NCBI RefSeq assembly: GCF_014773245.1
Contig: NZ_JACWMX010000011.1
Coordinates: forward strand, 1-64,000
Source of the DNA: Mucilaginibacter glaciei
Lineage (GTDB): Bacteria > Bacteroidota > Bacteroidia > Sphingobacteriales > Sphingobacteriaceae
Length of the DNA: 64,000 nucleotides
Reading direction: 5' to 3'
Shown here: in pieces, positions 43,700 through 53,428 of the stretch
Numbering within the stretch: the stretch's first letter is position 1
Layout: every line of letters begins with the position of its first letter
Notes under the pieces: generated by a model
The model's input: the letters and a program-made list of their open reading frames with translations, nothing else
What the model was told of the DNA's origin: nothing
Database searches by the model: none
Program-made: the position numbers and the translations under genes

Positions 43700-45328
43700 A
43701 TGTTTAATTTTACCAGGAAGTTTTTTATGTGGTGCTTACTCATCACCGCGTGCTTCGCCGTGGTGGCTCAAAATAAAGTCGCCCAGTTGGCAGATTTTAA
43801 ACAGGTGCAGTCGCTAAGTTTGAAACAGCCTGATGCTGCCCTAATCGTACTCAAAAAAATGCAGGCCCATGCTGTTGATGCAGGTGATAACGTAACGGCC
43901 GCCACCTGCCTGCAAAAAATGGGGCAGATCTGTTACACACAGGGCCATTTTGCCCAGGCCCTTGATTTTTATCAGCACGCTGACAAGCTTTTCGATAAAA
44001 CACAAAACAAAAACCTGATAGCCGCTAACCTGAGCGAACTGGGTACGCTGTATTACTATAACAAACAGCCTAACCTATCGCTATCGCTTTATAACAGGGC
44101 GTTGGGGCTTTACAAGCAAACCAATAACCTAAAGGGGCAGGCCGGGATACTGGGCGATATAGGGCATTTTTACGAAAAGAGCCATCAATACGACAGCGCA
44201 TTTTATTATCAGCGGCAGGCGTTAAAAAACTACAGTAATCTAAATTCTAACGGTGGCTCGGCCAAGATCTATGAAAACCTGGGCAGTATTTATGAAGACC
44301 TGGCCAAATACGATTCGGCGTATAGCTGTTTTAACCGCTCGCTGCAACTTTACCGCGCTGATGGTAACGAAACCGGGACGATAGAGGTGATCAATAACCT
44401 GGGCGATATCCTGCGGAAAACGGGCCGGTATAAAGAGAGTGTAATGCTATCGCGCCGGGCCTTGAAACTGGCTGAACAGAGCGGAAATACTTATGAGATG
44501 GCAGCAGTAACAAAGGACCTGGGCAAGGAGTATGAGCTAATGGGGCGGTTAGACAGCGCTTTTCATTTTGTAGAACTGAGCCGCAAGTACTCGTTAGAAA
44601 TCTACTCTAAAGAAAGTGTTAACCAAACGGCCGTTTTACAGGTTTTGTATGATATTAATAAGAAAAGCGACGAGATAAACCGGCTCAATAATATCCGTAA
44701 GATAAACCTGATCATCACCGCAGCGGTGGTGGTTGTCGTGTTGCTGCTTTCGGCATTGGGTTTAGTGGTATTTAGCCGGCAACGCCTTAAAATAAAAGAA
44801 CAGCATGCACAGGCCAGGCAAAAAGAAGCACAGCATGAACTGGTGCAACTGGAGTTGAAAAACCGGCGACTGGAAGAAGAGGGGCTTAAACAGCAACTGG
44901 ATTTAAAGGGCCGGGAATTATCTGCCTACACCTTAAACCTCATCCGGAATAACCAGTTGCTGGATAGCTTGCGCAGTACCTTGCAGGCAATGGTAAAAGA
45001 AGATAAGCGCGATCAAAAAAAGCAAATGCAGCAGATCATCTTACAGATCAACGAAAGCTTTAACCACGACCAGCCCTGGAAAGAGTTCACCGCCGCATTT
45101 GAGCAGGTGCACCAAAGCTTTTTCGATAACCTGAAAAAACAAAGCAGCGACCTCACCTCGGCAGATATCCGCCTCATTACGCTATTAAAGATCAACCTTG
45201 ATTCAAAGGATATGGCGGCGCTTCTGGGCATCTCCATGGATAGTCTTCGGGTATCGCGGTACCGCCTGCGTAAAAAATTGAACCTTACGCAAGGCGATAA
45301 TTTAACCGCATTTATCCAGGCACTCTAA
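43700..45328 (+). CDS. TPR-repeat membrane regulator with C-terminal HTH
   Basis: A 542-aa protein of a kind common in Bacteroidota. The signal segment MFNFTRKFFMWCLLITACFA is followed by TPR repeats in the periplasm (for example LSELGTLYYYNKQPNLSLSL). One membrane helix follows (LIITAAVVVVVLLLSALGLV), then a cytoplasmic coiled coil, and the C-terminus ends in a LuxR-like helix-turn-helix (LLKINLDSKDMAALLGISMD then RVSRYRLRKKLNL). It is a one-component-like membrane regulator, probably reading envelope status. GTG at 43679 is in frame but overlaps the inverted repeat, and ATG 43700 places the signal peptide correctly. Confidence 0.85.
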   Translation: MFNFTRKFFMWCLLITACFAVVAQNKVAQLADFKQVQSLSLKQPDAALIVLKKMQAHAVDAGDNVTAATCLQKMGQICYTQGHFAQALDFYQHADKLFDKTQNKNLIAANLSELGTLYYYNKQPNLSLSLYNRALGLYKQTNNLKGQAGILGDIGHFYEKSHQYDSAFYYQRQALKNYSNLNSNGGSAKIYENLGSIYEDLAKYDSAYSCFNRSLQLYRADGNETGTIEVINNLGDILRKTGRYKESVMLSRRALKLAEQSGNTYEMAAVTKDLGKEYELMGRLDSAFHFVELSRKYSLEIYSKESVNQTAVLQVLYDINKKSDEINRLNNIRKINLIITAAVVVVVLLLSALGLVVFSRQRLKIKEQHAQARQKEAQHELVQLELKNRRLEEEGLKQQLDLKGRELSAYTLNLIRNNQLLDSLRSTLQAMVKEDKRDQKKQMQQIILQINESFNHDQPWKEFTAAFEQVHQSFFDNLKKQSSDLTSADIRLITLLKINLDSKDMAALLGISMDSLRVSRYRLRKKLNLTQGDNLTAFIQAL

Positions 45329-45390
45329 ATTTGCTTTTCGGTTAATTTAGTTAGTTATGAAAATGCTTGTGCGTGTTAACACTAACTTAA

Positions 45391-45515
45391 TGTAACGGTA
45401 ATAAAACCATAACGGCGTTTTTAAAACTAATTATATAATTGATTATCAATTATATAAGATAATGTGTTGCTTTTGTATATACGGCCTTTGTAACGCTGTT
45501 GCCTTCCTGTAACGC
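45391..45515 (+). promoter_or_regulatory. Candidate phosphate-type direct repeats upstream of the TonB receptor
   Basis: TGTAACGC occurs at 45489-45496 and again at 45508-45515 (19 bp apart), with TGTAACGG at 45391-45398. The genes downstream form a phytase operon, and GTAAC repeats also occur before the phosphate transporter on the other strand (55740-55754). A PhoB-like regulator is a possible reader. The assignment is inference from repeats and gene content; spacing does not equal the known enteric Pho box. Confidence 0.3.
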
Positions 45516-45600
45516 CTAAAGTTTTTTTTGTAATTGGATATGACACACCTTTGCGGCATCAAATAAAATTGAATTTAACTGCAATTCCATATCCGTCACA

Positions 45601-48372
45601 ATGAATAAATTTTTACAATTCTTATTTTCGTTTTTACTTTTGGCAGGTGCCGCTGGTGCAACAACAATTAAAGGTAAAGTTTACGACAAAAACTCCGGCG
45701 AACCTTTAGTAGGCGCCAGTGTTTCGTTAGCCGGCAAGGGCACCAGCACCGGGCTGGATGGTTCTTTCGAATTTAAAGGCTTAAAACAGGGTACTTACAC
45801 GCTCCAGGTATCTTATATCACTTACAAGACCATTACGCAGCAAATCACGGTATTGAAAGAGGATAATGAGAAACTGAGAATCTACATGGAGTATGCCAGC
45901 AAAAACCTGAACGAAGTTACGGTAACCGCACGGGGCAACGGATCGACAGAGCGTGATGCCCGCCGTATAGAGCAAAATTCTACCCAGGTAATGAACATCG
46001 TATCGGGCCGTGCCATTGAGGTATCGCCCGATTTGACAGTGGCTAACGTTATCCAAAGGGTATCTGGTGTATCTGTCGAGCGTAACAGCAACGGCGATGG
46101 CCAGTACGCTATTTTACGCGGTATGGATAAACGCTATAACTATACCTTGGTAAACGGCGTAAAGATCCCGAGCCCGGATAATAAGTATCGTTACGTACCG
46201 TTGGATCTTTTCCCGTCAGATCTGTTAGAGCGTTTAGAAGTTTATAAAACCCTTACACCAAACTTAGAGGGCGACGCCGTTGGTGGAGCCGTTAATATGG
46301 TGATGAAGAACGCGCCCGATCGTTTCCAGGTAAATGCCAACATTTCATCAGGCTACAGCCAGCTTTTCTTCGACAGAAAGTTTACAAGTTTTGATGCTTC
46401 GGGCATTAACAGTAAATCACCTTATGAATTAAACGGCCGCAATTACAACGCTACCCAGGCCGATTTTGCCAAAGGTACACTGGCTTACACCTCAAAAAAA
46501 CCTGCGCCAAACGTCATCGGTAGCATGTCTATCGGCCAGCGGTTTTTTGATAGCAAATTGGGCGTTATTGTAGCAGGCAGTTATCAAAATACCTACAGGG
46601 GAAGCAACAGCACATTTTACAACTCGGCCGTAACCGGTACAGATGCTTTTGCAGTTATTACAAGTAAAAGCTACCGCGAATATTCTGAACAACAAAAACG
46701 TTTAGGCTTGCACGGCAAGGTCGATTACGTTTTTGATAAGAACAACAAAATCAGCCTGTACAATGTGTACGTTAACCTGCAAAACCAGCAGCTGCGCGAT
46801 GCCGTAAGCACTACCTATAATGGTGTTTATGACCCGGCAGTAGGTAATGCCGAATTGGGTTATACTACCCGCAGCCGCTTAACCAAGCAGGAAATTTATA
46901 ACAGCACCCTGCATGGCGATCATAAATTCTTCGACAATAAATTCAAGGTGCAATGGTCGGCCGTATATTCATCAGCCCGTAACGAGGTGCCTGATAATAC
47001 CACTATCAGCCTGAACGGATTAGAGCGTAACTTTGTAGATACCCGCACTTCGCTGGTCAATACATCGCCCGTTAACCGCCGTTGGGAACGTAATACGGAT
47101 GAGGATAAGGCCGGCTATTTAGACCTGACCTATACCTTTAATGCAGGTAGCGGTAAATTAGACCTGAGTGCAGGTGGTTTATACCGCGATAAACAACGCA
47201 GCAGCTTTTTTAACAATTATACCCTTGCACCAACTGCAGCGCATGCAGGCGACCTGTACGGTGTAAACTTTCAAAACTACACTGATATTGCATTGGTGGT
47301 AAGCAACCCAACCGGTGCGGTGAGCAACCCTTTAACTTATGATGCCAGCGAAAAAACCGGCGCGGGTTACGGTATGTTCAAATACACGAATGATAAGTTA
47401 GAAGTTGTGGGCGGTGCGCGTGTGGAGCACACTAACCAGGGGTATAACCTGCTTTTCCCGGCGGGCGAAACCAACCCTACAGGCAGCCAGATCTATACGG
47501 ATGTATTACCCAGCTTAACCGCTAAATATCACTTAACAGATAAGGCACAGTTACACGCATCATACTACAAGGCAGTAAACCGCCCCGGTTTTTACGAAAT
47601 AGTACCGGGCAAAGTAATTAACGAGGAGTACCAGGAACGTGGTAACCCTAACCTGAAACGCGCCCTTGCAGACAACTACGATTTGCGTTATGAACTGTTC
47701 CCGGGTGCATCAGAGCAATTATTAATAGGCGCATTTTACAAAAGGATTAAAGACCCTATCGAGTACACCTTCCAGGCAGATGCCGTACGCGGTCAGGATA
47801 TATTTTACAGCCCGGGTAACTTTGGTACAGCCAACAACTACGGTGCCGAATTAGACTACATCAAGTTCTTTAACAAAATAGGCATCAAGGCTAACTATAC
47901 CTACACGCATTCGCGTATTACCACCCCAAAAACATCCCGCCGTATCAACGCCACAACCGGCGATATCGAAGCATTTTTGGTTAACCAGTCGCGCCCGCTA
48001 TATGGCCAGTCGGAACATATTGCCAATATGTCGTTATTATATAAAGACACCAAAAGGGGTTGGGATGTACAGGTGGCAGGCGCTTATACCGGCCCGCGTA
48101 TCAACACCGTATCGCAGTTCTTAAATAACGATCTGTATCAGCAGGGCTTTATCCAGATGGATGCATCTGCCGAGAAACGTTTTAAAAGCAACTTCAGTGT
48201 GTTTGTAAAAGCGGGTAATATCTTAAACACACCAACTAAATTGTTTATCAAAGGAACAAACCCCGCTAATGATAAGATCAAAGAAGACCTGGTTACCAAC
48301 GGCCGCACACTGATCCGTGCCGATTACTACGGCCAAACCTATTTATTGGGGGTTAGATACAAATTCAATTAA
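45601..48372 (+). CDS. TonB-dependent receptor of the phytase operon
   Basis: A 923-aa outer-membrane transporter. The signal peptide ends near GAAGATT. Residues about 20-105 are a carboxypeptidase-regulatory-like domain (IKGKVYDKNSGEPLVGASVS). The plug follows (IEVSPDLTVANVIQRVSGVS, RGMDKRYNYTLVNGV), then a 22-strand barrel ending in YLLGVRYKFN, with an aromatic-Phe-type final strand. TonB boxes are not obvious. Because the gene shares an operon with a phytase, its substrate is probably inositol phosphate, phytate or a product. The downstream beta-helix lipoprotein is encoded 34 nt later. No SusD partner is present. Confidence 0.92.
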   Translation: MNKFLQFLFSFLLLAGAAGATTIKGKVYDKNSGEPLVGASVSLAGKGTSTGLDGSFEFKGLKQGTYTLQVSYITYKTITQQITVLKEDNEKLRIYMEYASKNLNEVTVTARGNGSTERDARRIEQNSTQVMNIVSGRAIEVSPDLTVANVIQRVSGVSVERNSNGDGQYAILRGMDKRYNYTLVNGVKIPSPDNKYRYVPLDLFPSDLLERLEVYKTLTPNLEGDAVGGAVNMVMKNAPDRFQVNANISSGYSQLFFDRKFTSFDASGINSKSPYELNGRNYNATQADFAKGTLAYTSKKPAPNVIGSMSIGQRFFDSKLGVIVAGSYQNTYRGSNSTFYNSAVTGTDAFAVITSKSYREYSEQQKRLGLHGKVDYVFDKNNKISLYNVYVNLQNQQLRDAVSTTYNGVYDPAVGNAELGYTTRSRLTKQEIYNSTLHGDHKFFDNKFKVQWSAVYSSARNEVPDNTTISLNGLERNFVDTRTSLVNTSPVNRRWERNTDEDKAGYLDLTYTFNAGSGKLDLSAGGLYRDKQRSSFFNNYTLAPTAAHAGDLYGVNFQNYTDIALVVSNPTGAVSNPLTYDASEKTGAGYGMFKYTNDKLEVVGGARVEHTNQGYNLLFPAGETNPTGSQIYTDVLPSLTAKYHLTDKAQLHASYYKAVNRPGFYEIVPGKVINEEYQERGNPNLKRALADNYDLRYELFPGASEQLLIGAFYKRIKDPIEYTFQADAVRGQDIFYSPGNFGTANNYGAELDYIKFFNKIGIKANYTYTHSRITTPKTSRRINATTGDIEAFLVNQSRPLYGQSEHIANMSLLYKDTKRGWDVQVAGAYTGPRINTVSQFLNNDLYQQGFIQMDASAEKRFKSNFSVFVKAGNILNTPTKLFIKGTNPANDKIKEDLVTNGRTLIRADYYGQTYLLGVRYKFN

Positions 48373-48406
48373 TACATAACAGATACCTACTTTTAAATAT
48401 ATCAAA

Positions 48407-49669
48407 ATGAAATTAAAGCAAATTATAACAGCACTGGCATTAGCATCGGCCATGTTTGCCGGTTGCCAAAAGGCCAATAAATTTGTTGATACCACCCCCA
48501 CGGATGGTACGGCTATTGGCGAAGTATCGGGCGTATGGACAAGGGGAAGCACCCATTTGATCAACGGCGATATCATCATCCCCGAAGGTAAAACCCTCAC
48601 AATTGAAGAGGGTGTAACCGTGATAATGGATACGCTTAAAAAGCCCGAGATTGTAGTAAAGGGTAACTTATACGCTTTAGGTACCGATGCCAATCCGGTG
48701 AAATTTACAGTGAATGACCTGTATAAAACCGACGCCAAAAAATTCGGTAAACTTTGGGGAGGCATTTTAGCCGGCCCAACCTGTACCGAACTGGTGTTAG
48801 ATCATGTCATATTAGAATATGGCGGCGCCACCACATCAGATGCATCCACCTCTGTTAAAATGGGTTTATATAAGGCAGTGGCCGGCGAAAACCTGCCTGC
48901 GCTATGGTTCTCTAACGTTAATGGCCGTTTGGTAGTGCAAAACAGCATCATCCGTAACTTTCAGGAAGATTGCACATACATTGAGGGTGGCAAGATCATC
49001 TTTGCGAATAACGTATTTTACACCACCGGCGTAACAGGCGGCGAGGCCATGAACTTTAAATCGGGATGTTTGGCAGATGTTGCTTATAATTTGGTTTACA
49101 GCACTAACACCAATGCTTTGAAACTTTCCAACGCGGGCGACCGTACCCCACAGGCTTACATCATTGCGTACAACAATACCATGGTAAACACCGGTTGGAG
49201 AAGGCCCACTGCCAAAGGTGGTTCTATTTGGTTAGAGGCTACTGTGCGTGCCGATTTGTATAACAACCTTTTTGCTAACACTCGTTTCGGCGTAAAAAGA
49301 GATCCTAAAAAGCCGGAAGACGCCCGTTCGGTTTATAAGAACAACTGGTATTACGGTTTCGATCAAACTACGGTTAACCAGTTCCAGCCGGGTAGCAATG
49401 ATGTGGTTGCAGGTGTAAATGATGTGATCAGTAAAGTTGCCGGTGCAAATGACCCTAAATTTGTTAACTACCCTCTAAATACGCCGGTGAGCAACGCAGT
49501 TTATAACACTGCCTGGGATTTCCACTTAACAGGTAACTCGCCAGCCTTATCAACAGGCATTACAACCTTTACCCGCCACCATGCAGGTGGTATTACTATG
49601 CTTAACGGAATTACCTATGTATCGCCTGCACCGGCTATGTTTGTAGGTGCTTACGGTACAAAACTTTAA
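48407..49669 (+). CDS. Right-handed beta-helix lipoprotein of the phytase operon
   Basis: A 420-aa predicted outer-membrane lipoprotein. The lipobox region MKLKQIITALALASAMFAGC places the lipidated cysteine at residue 20. The body has the repetitive hydrophobic pattern of a parallel beta-helix, for example IIIPEGKTLTIEEGVTVIMD, NSIIRNFQEDCTYIEGGKII and PQAYIIAYNNTMVNTGWRRP. Beta-helix proteins usually bind or cut polysaccharides or similar polymers; no catalytic triad is obvious. Sandwiched between a TonB receptor and a phytase with short gaps (34 and 7 nt), it probably captures the substrate on the cell surface, as SusE/F-like proteins do. Confidence 0.8.
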   Translation: MKLKQIITALALASAMFAGCQKANKFVDTTPTDGTAIGEVSGVWTRGSTHLINGDIIIPEGKTLTIEEGVTVIMDTLKKPEIVVKGNLYALGTDANPVKFTVNDLYKTDAKKFGKLWGGILAGPTCTELVLDHVILEYGGATTSDASTSVKMGLYKAVAGENLPALWFSNVNGRLVVQNSIIRNFQEDCTYIEGGKIIFANNVFYTTGVTGGEAMNFKSGCLADVAYNLVYSTNTNALKLSNAGDRTPQAYIIAYNNTMVNTGWRRPTAKGGSIWLEATVRADLYNNLFANTRFGVKRDPKKPEDARSVYKNNWYYGFDQTTVNQFQPGSNDVVAGVNDVISKVAGANDPKFVNYPLNTPVSNAVYNTAWDFHLTGNSPALSTGITTFTRHHAGGITMLNGITYVSPAPAMFVGAYGTKL

Positions 49670-49676
49670 TTGACTG

Positions 49677-50759
49677 ATGAAGAAACTTCAGCTCATAAAT
49701 ATTGCTGTATTAGCCCTTTTTGCCTCAGCATGTGCACAAACTATTGACAAGACCTTGCCTTATGCTAACCAGCCCGAAATAAAACCGGCGGTGATTACCG
49801 AAAGTGTGCGGTTTGACACAGATGACCCGGCCATATGGGTAAACAAAGCCGACCCGGCAAAGAGTTTGGTTATTGGCACCGATAAAGCTGCCGACGGAGC
49901 GCTGTATGTTTTCGGGTTAGATGGTAAGATCATTAAAGATAAAGTAGTACGTGGCCTGCAGAGGCCAAACAACGTAGACCTGGCTTATGGCCTGATGCTG
50001 AATGGCAAACCTACCGATATTGTTATCACTACCGAGCGTATCACCCATAAACTGCGCATCTATTCGTTGCCTGACATGAAACCGGTGGATAATGGCGGCA
50101 TCGATGCGTTTGTTGGAGAAGAGGGTTTCGAGTTTCGCGATTTGATGGGGATCTCGATCTATACCGCTAAAGATGGCAAAATGTACGCCATAGCAGGCCG
50201 TAAAAGTGGCCCTAAAACAGGTGGTTACCTTTGGCAGTACCTGCTGCAGGATGATGGCACCGGCAATGTAAAAGCTACATTTGTGCGCAAGTTTGGCGAA
50301 TACAGTGGCAAAAAGGAAATTGAATCCATTGCGGTTGATAACGAGTTAGGCTACATCTACTACTCTGATGAGCAGGTAGGGGTGCGCCAGTATTATGCTG
50401 ACCCGGAAAAAGGGGATAAGCAATTGGCTATTTTTGGTACAACAGGTTTCGCTGCTGATCATGAAGGCATTTCGATATACAAGTTAACACCAACCACGGG
50501 TTATATCCTGGTTTCTGACCAGGGCGCCAACCGTTTCCAGATCTTTAGCAGGGAAGGGGCGGCAGCCAACCCTTACGAGCACAAGCTATTAAAGGTAGCC
50601 AACGTAGCCGCCCGCCAAAGCGACGGGTCTGACGTGGTGAACGTGCCTTTAAACAGCACTTTTAAGCACGGTTTATTTGTGGCCATGAGCGATGATAAAA
50701 CATTCCATTATTACCGCTGGGAAGATATAGCCGGCAAAGAATTAAAAGTAAAAAATTAG
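49677..50759 (+). CDS. Beta-propeller phytase lipoprotein
   Basis: A 360-aa phosphatase that hydrolyses phytate (inositol hexakisphosphate) to release phosphate, using calcium. N-terminal lipobox ALFASAC suggests attachment to the outer membrane. Family segments are DTDDPAIWVNKADPAKSLVI near the N-terminus, RGLQRPNNVDLAYGL, IESIAVDNELGYIYYSDEQ, FAADHEGISIY and LVSDQGANRFQIF, all typical of 6-bladed phytases. The gene ends the operon, with a terminator following. Release of inorganic phosphate links functionally with the PiT transporter encoded 4 kb downstream. Confidence 0.92.
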   Translation: MKKLQLINIAVLALFASACAQTIDKTLPYANQPEIKPAVITESVRFDTDDPAIWVNKADPAKSLVIGTDKAADGALYVFGLDGKIIKDKVVRGLQRPNNVDLAYGLMLNGKPTDIVITTERITHKLRIYSLPDMKPVDNGGIDAFVGEEGFEFRDLMGISIYTAKDGKMYAIAGRKSGPKTGGYLWQYLLQDDGTGNVKATFVRKFGEYSGKKEIESIAVDNELGYIYYSDEQVGVRQYYADPEKGDKQLAIFGTTGFAADHEGISIYKLTPTTGYILVSDQGANRFQIFSREGAAANPYEHKLLKVANVAARQSDGSDVVNVPLNSTFKHGLFVAMSDDKTFHYYRWEDIAGKELKVKN

Positions 50760-50779
50760 AGATTTTTAGAGATTTATAT

Positions 50780-50811
50780 AACCCGTTTGCTATTTGCAGA
50801 CGGGTTTTTTT
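50780..50811 (+). terminator. Terminator of the phytase operon
   Basis: ACCCGT (50781-50786) pairs with ACGGGT (about 50800-50805), with GC pairs near the loop, followed by a run of T at 50805-50811. It begins 20 nt after the phytase stop. Confidence 0.75.
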
Positions 50812-51021
50812 GTGGCTAGGTTTATCATTCTAAATCGCTTGAAACCAGTTTTTTAAAGCTGGTGTTACATCTTTTTGCTGTGGCTCGTAGGGCGAAGAAG
50901 TAAATTTTTCTAAACAATTTGCGTTTTAAAAAAGTTATAAAAGCACAGTTAAATTAAAATAGAAAGCGATATAGAAAAAAAATTACGCATTAACCAAGTT
51001 GAAAATCATAATAGAAATAAC

Positions 51022-51591
51022 ATGAAAAAATCACTTTTAATGGTTGGCGCAGTTTTAGCAATTAACTTAACTGCCAGCCGCGTATTCGCCCAAACACAAG
51101 ATACGACGAAGAAAACGACGACCACTACCACCACAACAGAGGGTGCAGCTGATGTAGTAGGTGCATTGGCAAGCAATGCCGATTATTCCACCGCTTTAGC
51201 AGCCGTAAAGGCAGCAGGGCTGGATGCCACACTAAAAATAGGCGGCCCGTACACCATATTTGCGCCAAATAATGTAGCGTTTAGTAATTTACCTGCAGGT
51301 AAATTGGATAGTTTGCTGAAAGACCCTGCCGCGTTAGGTACGTTATTAAAAGGCCATGTGGTGACAGGTAAATACGGCAAAGCCGATATTATTAAAGCGC
51401 TTAATGCCGGTAAAGGTAAAGCCAGCCTGACCACAATTGATGGCCAGCCGTTGACCTTAACGTTGGTAGGCAGCAAGCTGCAATTAACCAACGCTTCAGG
51501 TGGTTCGGCGCAAGTTACCTTGTTCGACCTGATAGGTGCCAACGGCGTGGTGAACGGCATTAATGGCATCTTAGCCCCGGCCAAGAAATAA
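51022..51591 (+). CDS. Fasciclin-domain secreted protein
   Basis: A 189-aa secreted protein. A signal peptide ends TASRVFAQ, followed by a Thr-rich linker. Residues about 40-185 form a FAS1 domain: TALAAVKAAGLDATLKIGG, GPYTIFAPNNVAFSNLPAGK (the conserved H1-like region) and the GHVVTGKY motif, ending in NGVVNGINGILAPAKK. FAS1 domains mediate adhesion to surfaces and extracellular polymers. The gene stands alone in a 260-bp upstream spacer and is followed by a terminator. Confidence 0.88.
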   Translation: MKKSLLMVGAVLAINLTASRVFAQTQDTTKKTTTTTTTTEGAADVVGALASNADYSTALAAVKAAGLDATLKIGGPYTIFAPNNVAFSNLPAGKLDSLLKDPAALGTLLKGHVVTGKYGKADIIKALNAGKGKASLTTIDGQPLTLTLVGSKLQLTNASGGSAQVTLFDLIGANGVVNGINGILAPAKK

Positions 51592-51613
51592 GTAGTAATA
51601 TCAATAATTAAGT

Positions 51614-51650
51614 AACAACAAAAGCCTGGTTATGCCGGGCTTTTGTTGTT
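51614..51650 (+). terminator. Terminator after the fasciclin gene
   Basis: AACAACAAAAGCCTGG (51614-51629) pairs with CCGGGCTTTTGTTGTT (51635-51650), with one G-T pair. The 3' arm itself is T-rich. It lies 22 nt after the stop. Confidence 0.75.
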
Positions 51651-51790
51651 TTATTAGTTCTTTTTTTGCTTAATTATCGGTTTTATTATATGCTATTCAA
51701 ATTTCCACAGCCTTGCCGATCTCTGTTCCTACTGACAAAGCCTTGTCAGTAATTAGCATATCGTAAATCGTTAAATAGCTGATTGTTAAG

Positions 51791-51836
51791 TGTTCATGAA
51801 TGTTCACGGCGTTCACGGTGTTCATGAACATGAATG
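51791..51836. repeat. Tandem 9-bp GTTCAyG repeats with TTCATGAA palindromes
   Basis: Four successive units GTTCATGAA, TGTTCACGG, CGTTCACGG, TGTTCATGA lie in phase, and the flanking copies contain the palindrome TTCATGAA (51793-51800 and 51821-51828). The array lies 35 bp downstream of the GH125 stop. It could be a terminator-like or binding-site array; no T run follows. Confidence 0.7.
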
Positions 51837-51870
51837 TGTACATCCGAATTCTATTTTCATCCCGAAAAAT

Positions 51871-53286
51871 CTAACTCAACAGCTGCGGCTTGCTTACATA
51901 GGTTTCCCAAAGTAATTCGCCAAACAGGGTGTTAGCCCAGGCAAACCATTTGCGGGTAAAGTTTTTAGGATCATTCTTATGAAACGACTCATGCATAAAG
52001 CCCGTACCGCCATGGGTAGTGCGCAATGTTTCGATACATTGTCTGATCTCGGCGTCGTCTGTGCTCGTCAGCGCACGGATAATGATGCTTATCGGCCAGA
52101 TCATATCCTTACCGATATGCGGCCCGCCGATACCCTCGCCTGCTGTACCTTTAAAAAAGAACGGGTTGTTAAGCGATAACAGCATTTTACGGGTATTGAT
52201 ATATACAGGGTCGGTATTTTTGATGGCATCCAGGTAAGGCATCCCTAACAGGCTGGGTACGTTGGCATCATCCATCAGGTTAAAGCTGCCGTAACCATTT
52301 ACCTCGTAAGCGTAAACCTTTCCATAGTCGGGGTGATCTATTACTGCATATTTTTGTAATGCGCCATTTATCTCCGCAGCCAAAGCCGTTAACTCCGCGG
52401 CCAATGCGGCATCTTTCGAAATAGTGGAAACCATCTCGGCTGCCTGTGTTAAGCTTGTTACGGCGAAGAAGTTGGATGGGATCAAATAAGAAAAAATTGT
52501 AGCATCGTCACTCGGGCGGAAAGCCGAGCAGATCAGTCCAACAGGTTTAACCGGGTATCCGTAGCCATTCATTGCCACGCCATCTGTAGCCCATGAGGTT
52601 TTACGCTGAAAAGAGTAGGGACCATCGCCGTCCTTGCGTTGCTGCTCCTTAAAGGTTTTCAGTACGTTTTGTATGGCAGACTTCCATTTGGCGTCAAACG
52701 GACTCACATCGCCGGTCAGCTTCCAGTATTTATAAGCCAGGCGGATAGGGTAGCAAAGCGAGTCTATCTCCCATTTGCGTTCATGCAGGCCGGGTTTCAT
52801 TTTGGTCACATCATCTTTCCATTCGCCAACCTTGTTTGGGTCGTCATAAAAAGCGTTGGCATATGGGTCGCGCAGTATGCAGGTAGCCTGGTGATTGATT
52901 ACCCCGGCTACCAGTTTTTTTAGTTCGGCATCTTTATTAATAAAGGCCAGGTACGGCCAAACCTGCGCGCTGCTGTCGCGCAGCCACATAGCATCAATAT
53001 CGCCGGTAATTACGTAAGTATCGGGCTTGCCGTCAATAACTTTATAGGTAACGGTAGTATCTAAAGTGTTCGGGAAACAGTTCTCGAACAACCAGCCCAG
53101 TTCAGGGTTTTTCACTTTAGCCTTAAATTCCTTAATAGCAGCTTCTACAGATTTACTGCTGAATTTGCGTTGCGCCATTGGTACCCTAACGGCTGGGAAC
53201 GGTGCATCAGCTGCTAATGATAACTTGCCTAAAAATACGCTGGCGCCTAATAACGTGCTGCTGCCAATAAATTGCCTTCTTTTCAT
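51871..53286 (-). CDS. GH125 family exo-alpha-mannosidase
   Basis: A 471-aa glycoside hydrolase of the family that releases mannose from alpha-1,6-linked glycans without metal. The N-terminus MKRRQFIGSSTLLGASVFLG looks like a twin-arginine or Sec-type signal, so it is exported. Family signatures are DIDAMWLRDSSAQVWPYL, CYPIRLAYKYWKLTGD, TSWATDGVAMNGYGYPVKP and GTGFMHESFHKNDPK. The length matches typical GH125 enzymes. No glycan-utilisation genes lie next to it, so it acts as a single locus, perhaps on host or fungal mannans. Confidence 0.9.
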   Translation of the reverse strand: MKRRQFIGSSTLLGASVFLGKLSLAADAPFPAVRVPMAQRKFSSKSVEAAIKEFKAKVKNPELGWLFENCFPNTLDTTVTYKVIDGKPDTYVITGDIDAMWLRDSSAQVWPYLAFINKDAELKKLVAGVINHQATCILRDPYANAFYDDPNKVGEWKDDVTKMKPGLHERKWEIDSLCYPIRLAYKYWKLTGDVSPFDAKWKSAIQNVLKTFKEQQRKDGDGPYSFQRKTSWATDGVAMNGYGYPVKPVGLICSAFRPSDDATIFSYLIPSNFFAVTSLTQAAEMVSTISKDAALAAELTALAAEINGALQKYAVIDHPDYGKVYAYEVNGYGSFNLMDDANVPSLLGMPYLDAIKNTDPVYINTRKMLLSLNNPFFFKGTAGEGIGGPHIGKDMIWPISIIIRALTSTDDAEIRQCIETLRTTHGGTGFMHESFHKNDPKNFTRKWFAWANTLFGELLWETYVSKPQLLS

Positions 53287-53428
53287 GGTAGATGTTTGGT
53301 TTCTGTTAGATGCGCCTAAATTATAAAAATCTTTGGGGCACCACCTTATTTACTTTGAAATTGGGGTTATCAAAGTAGAGAGGAGTGTTTTTTGGTTTGG
53401 TGTTGTATTTGCCCGGCGGTTTAGCTAC

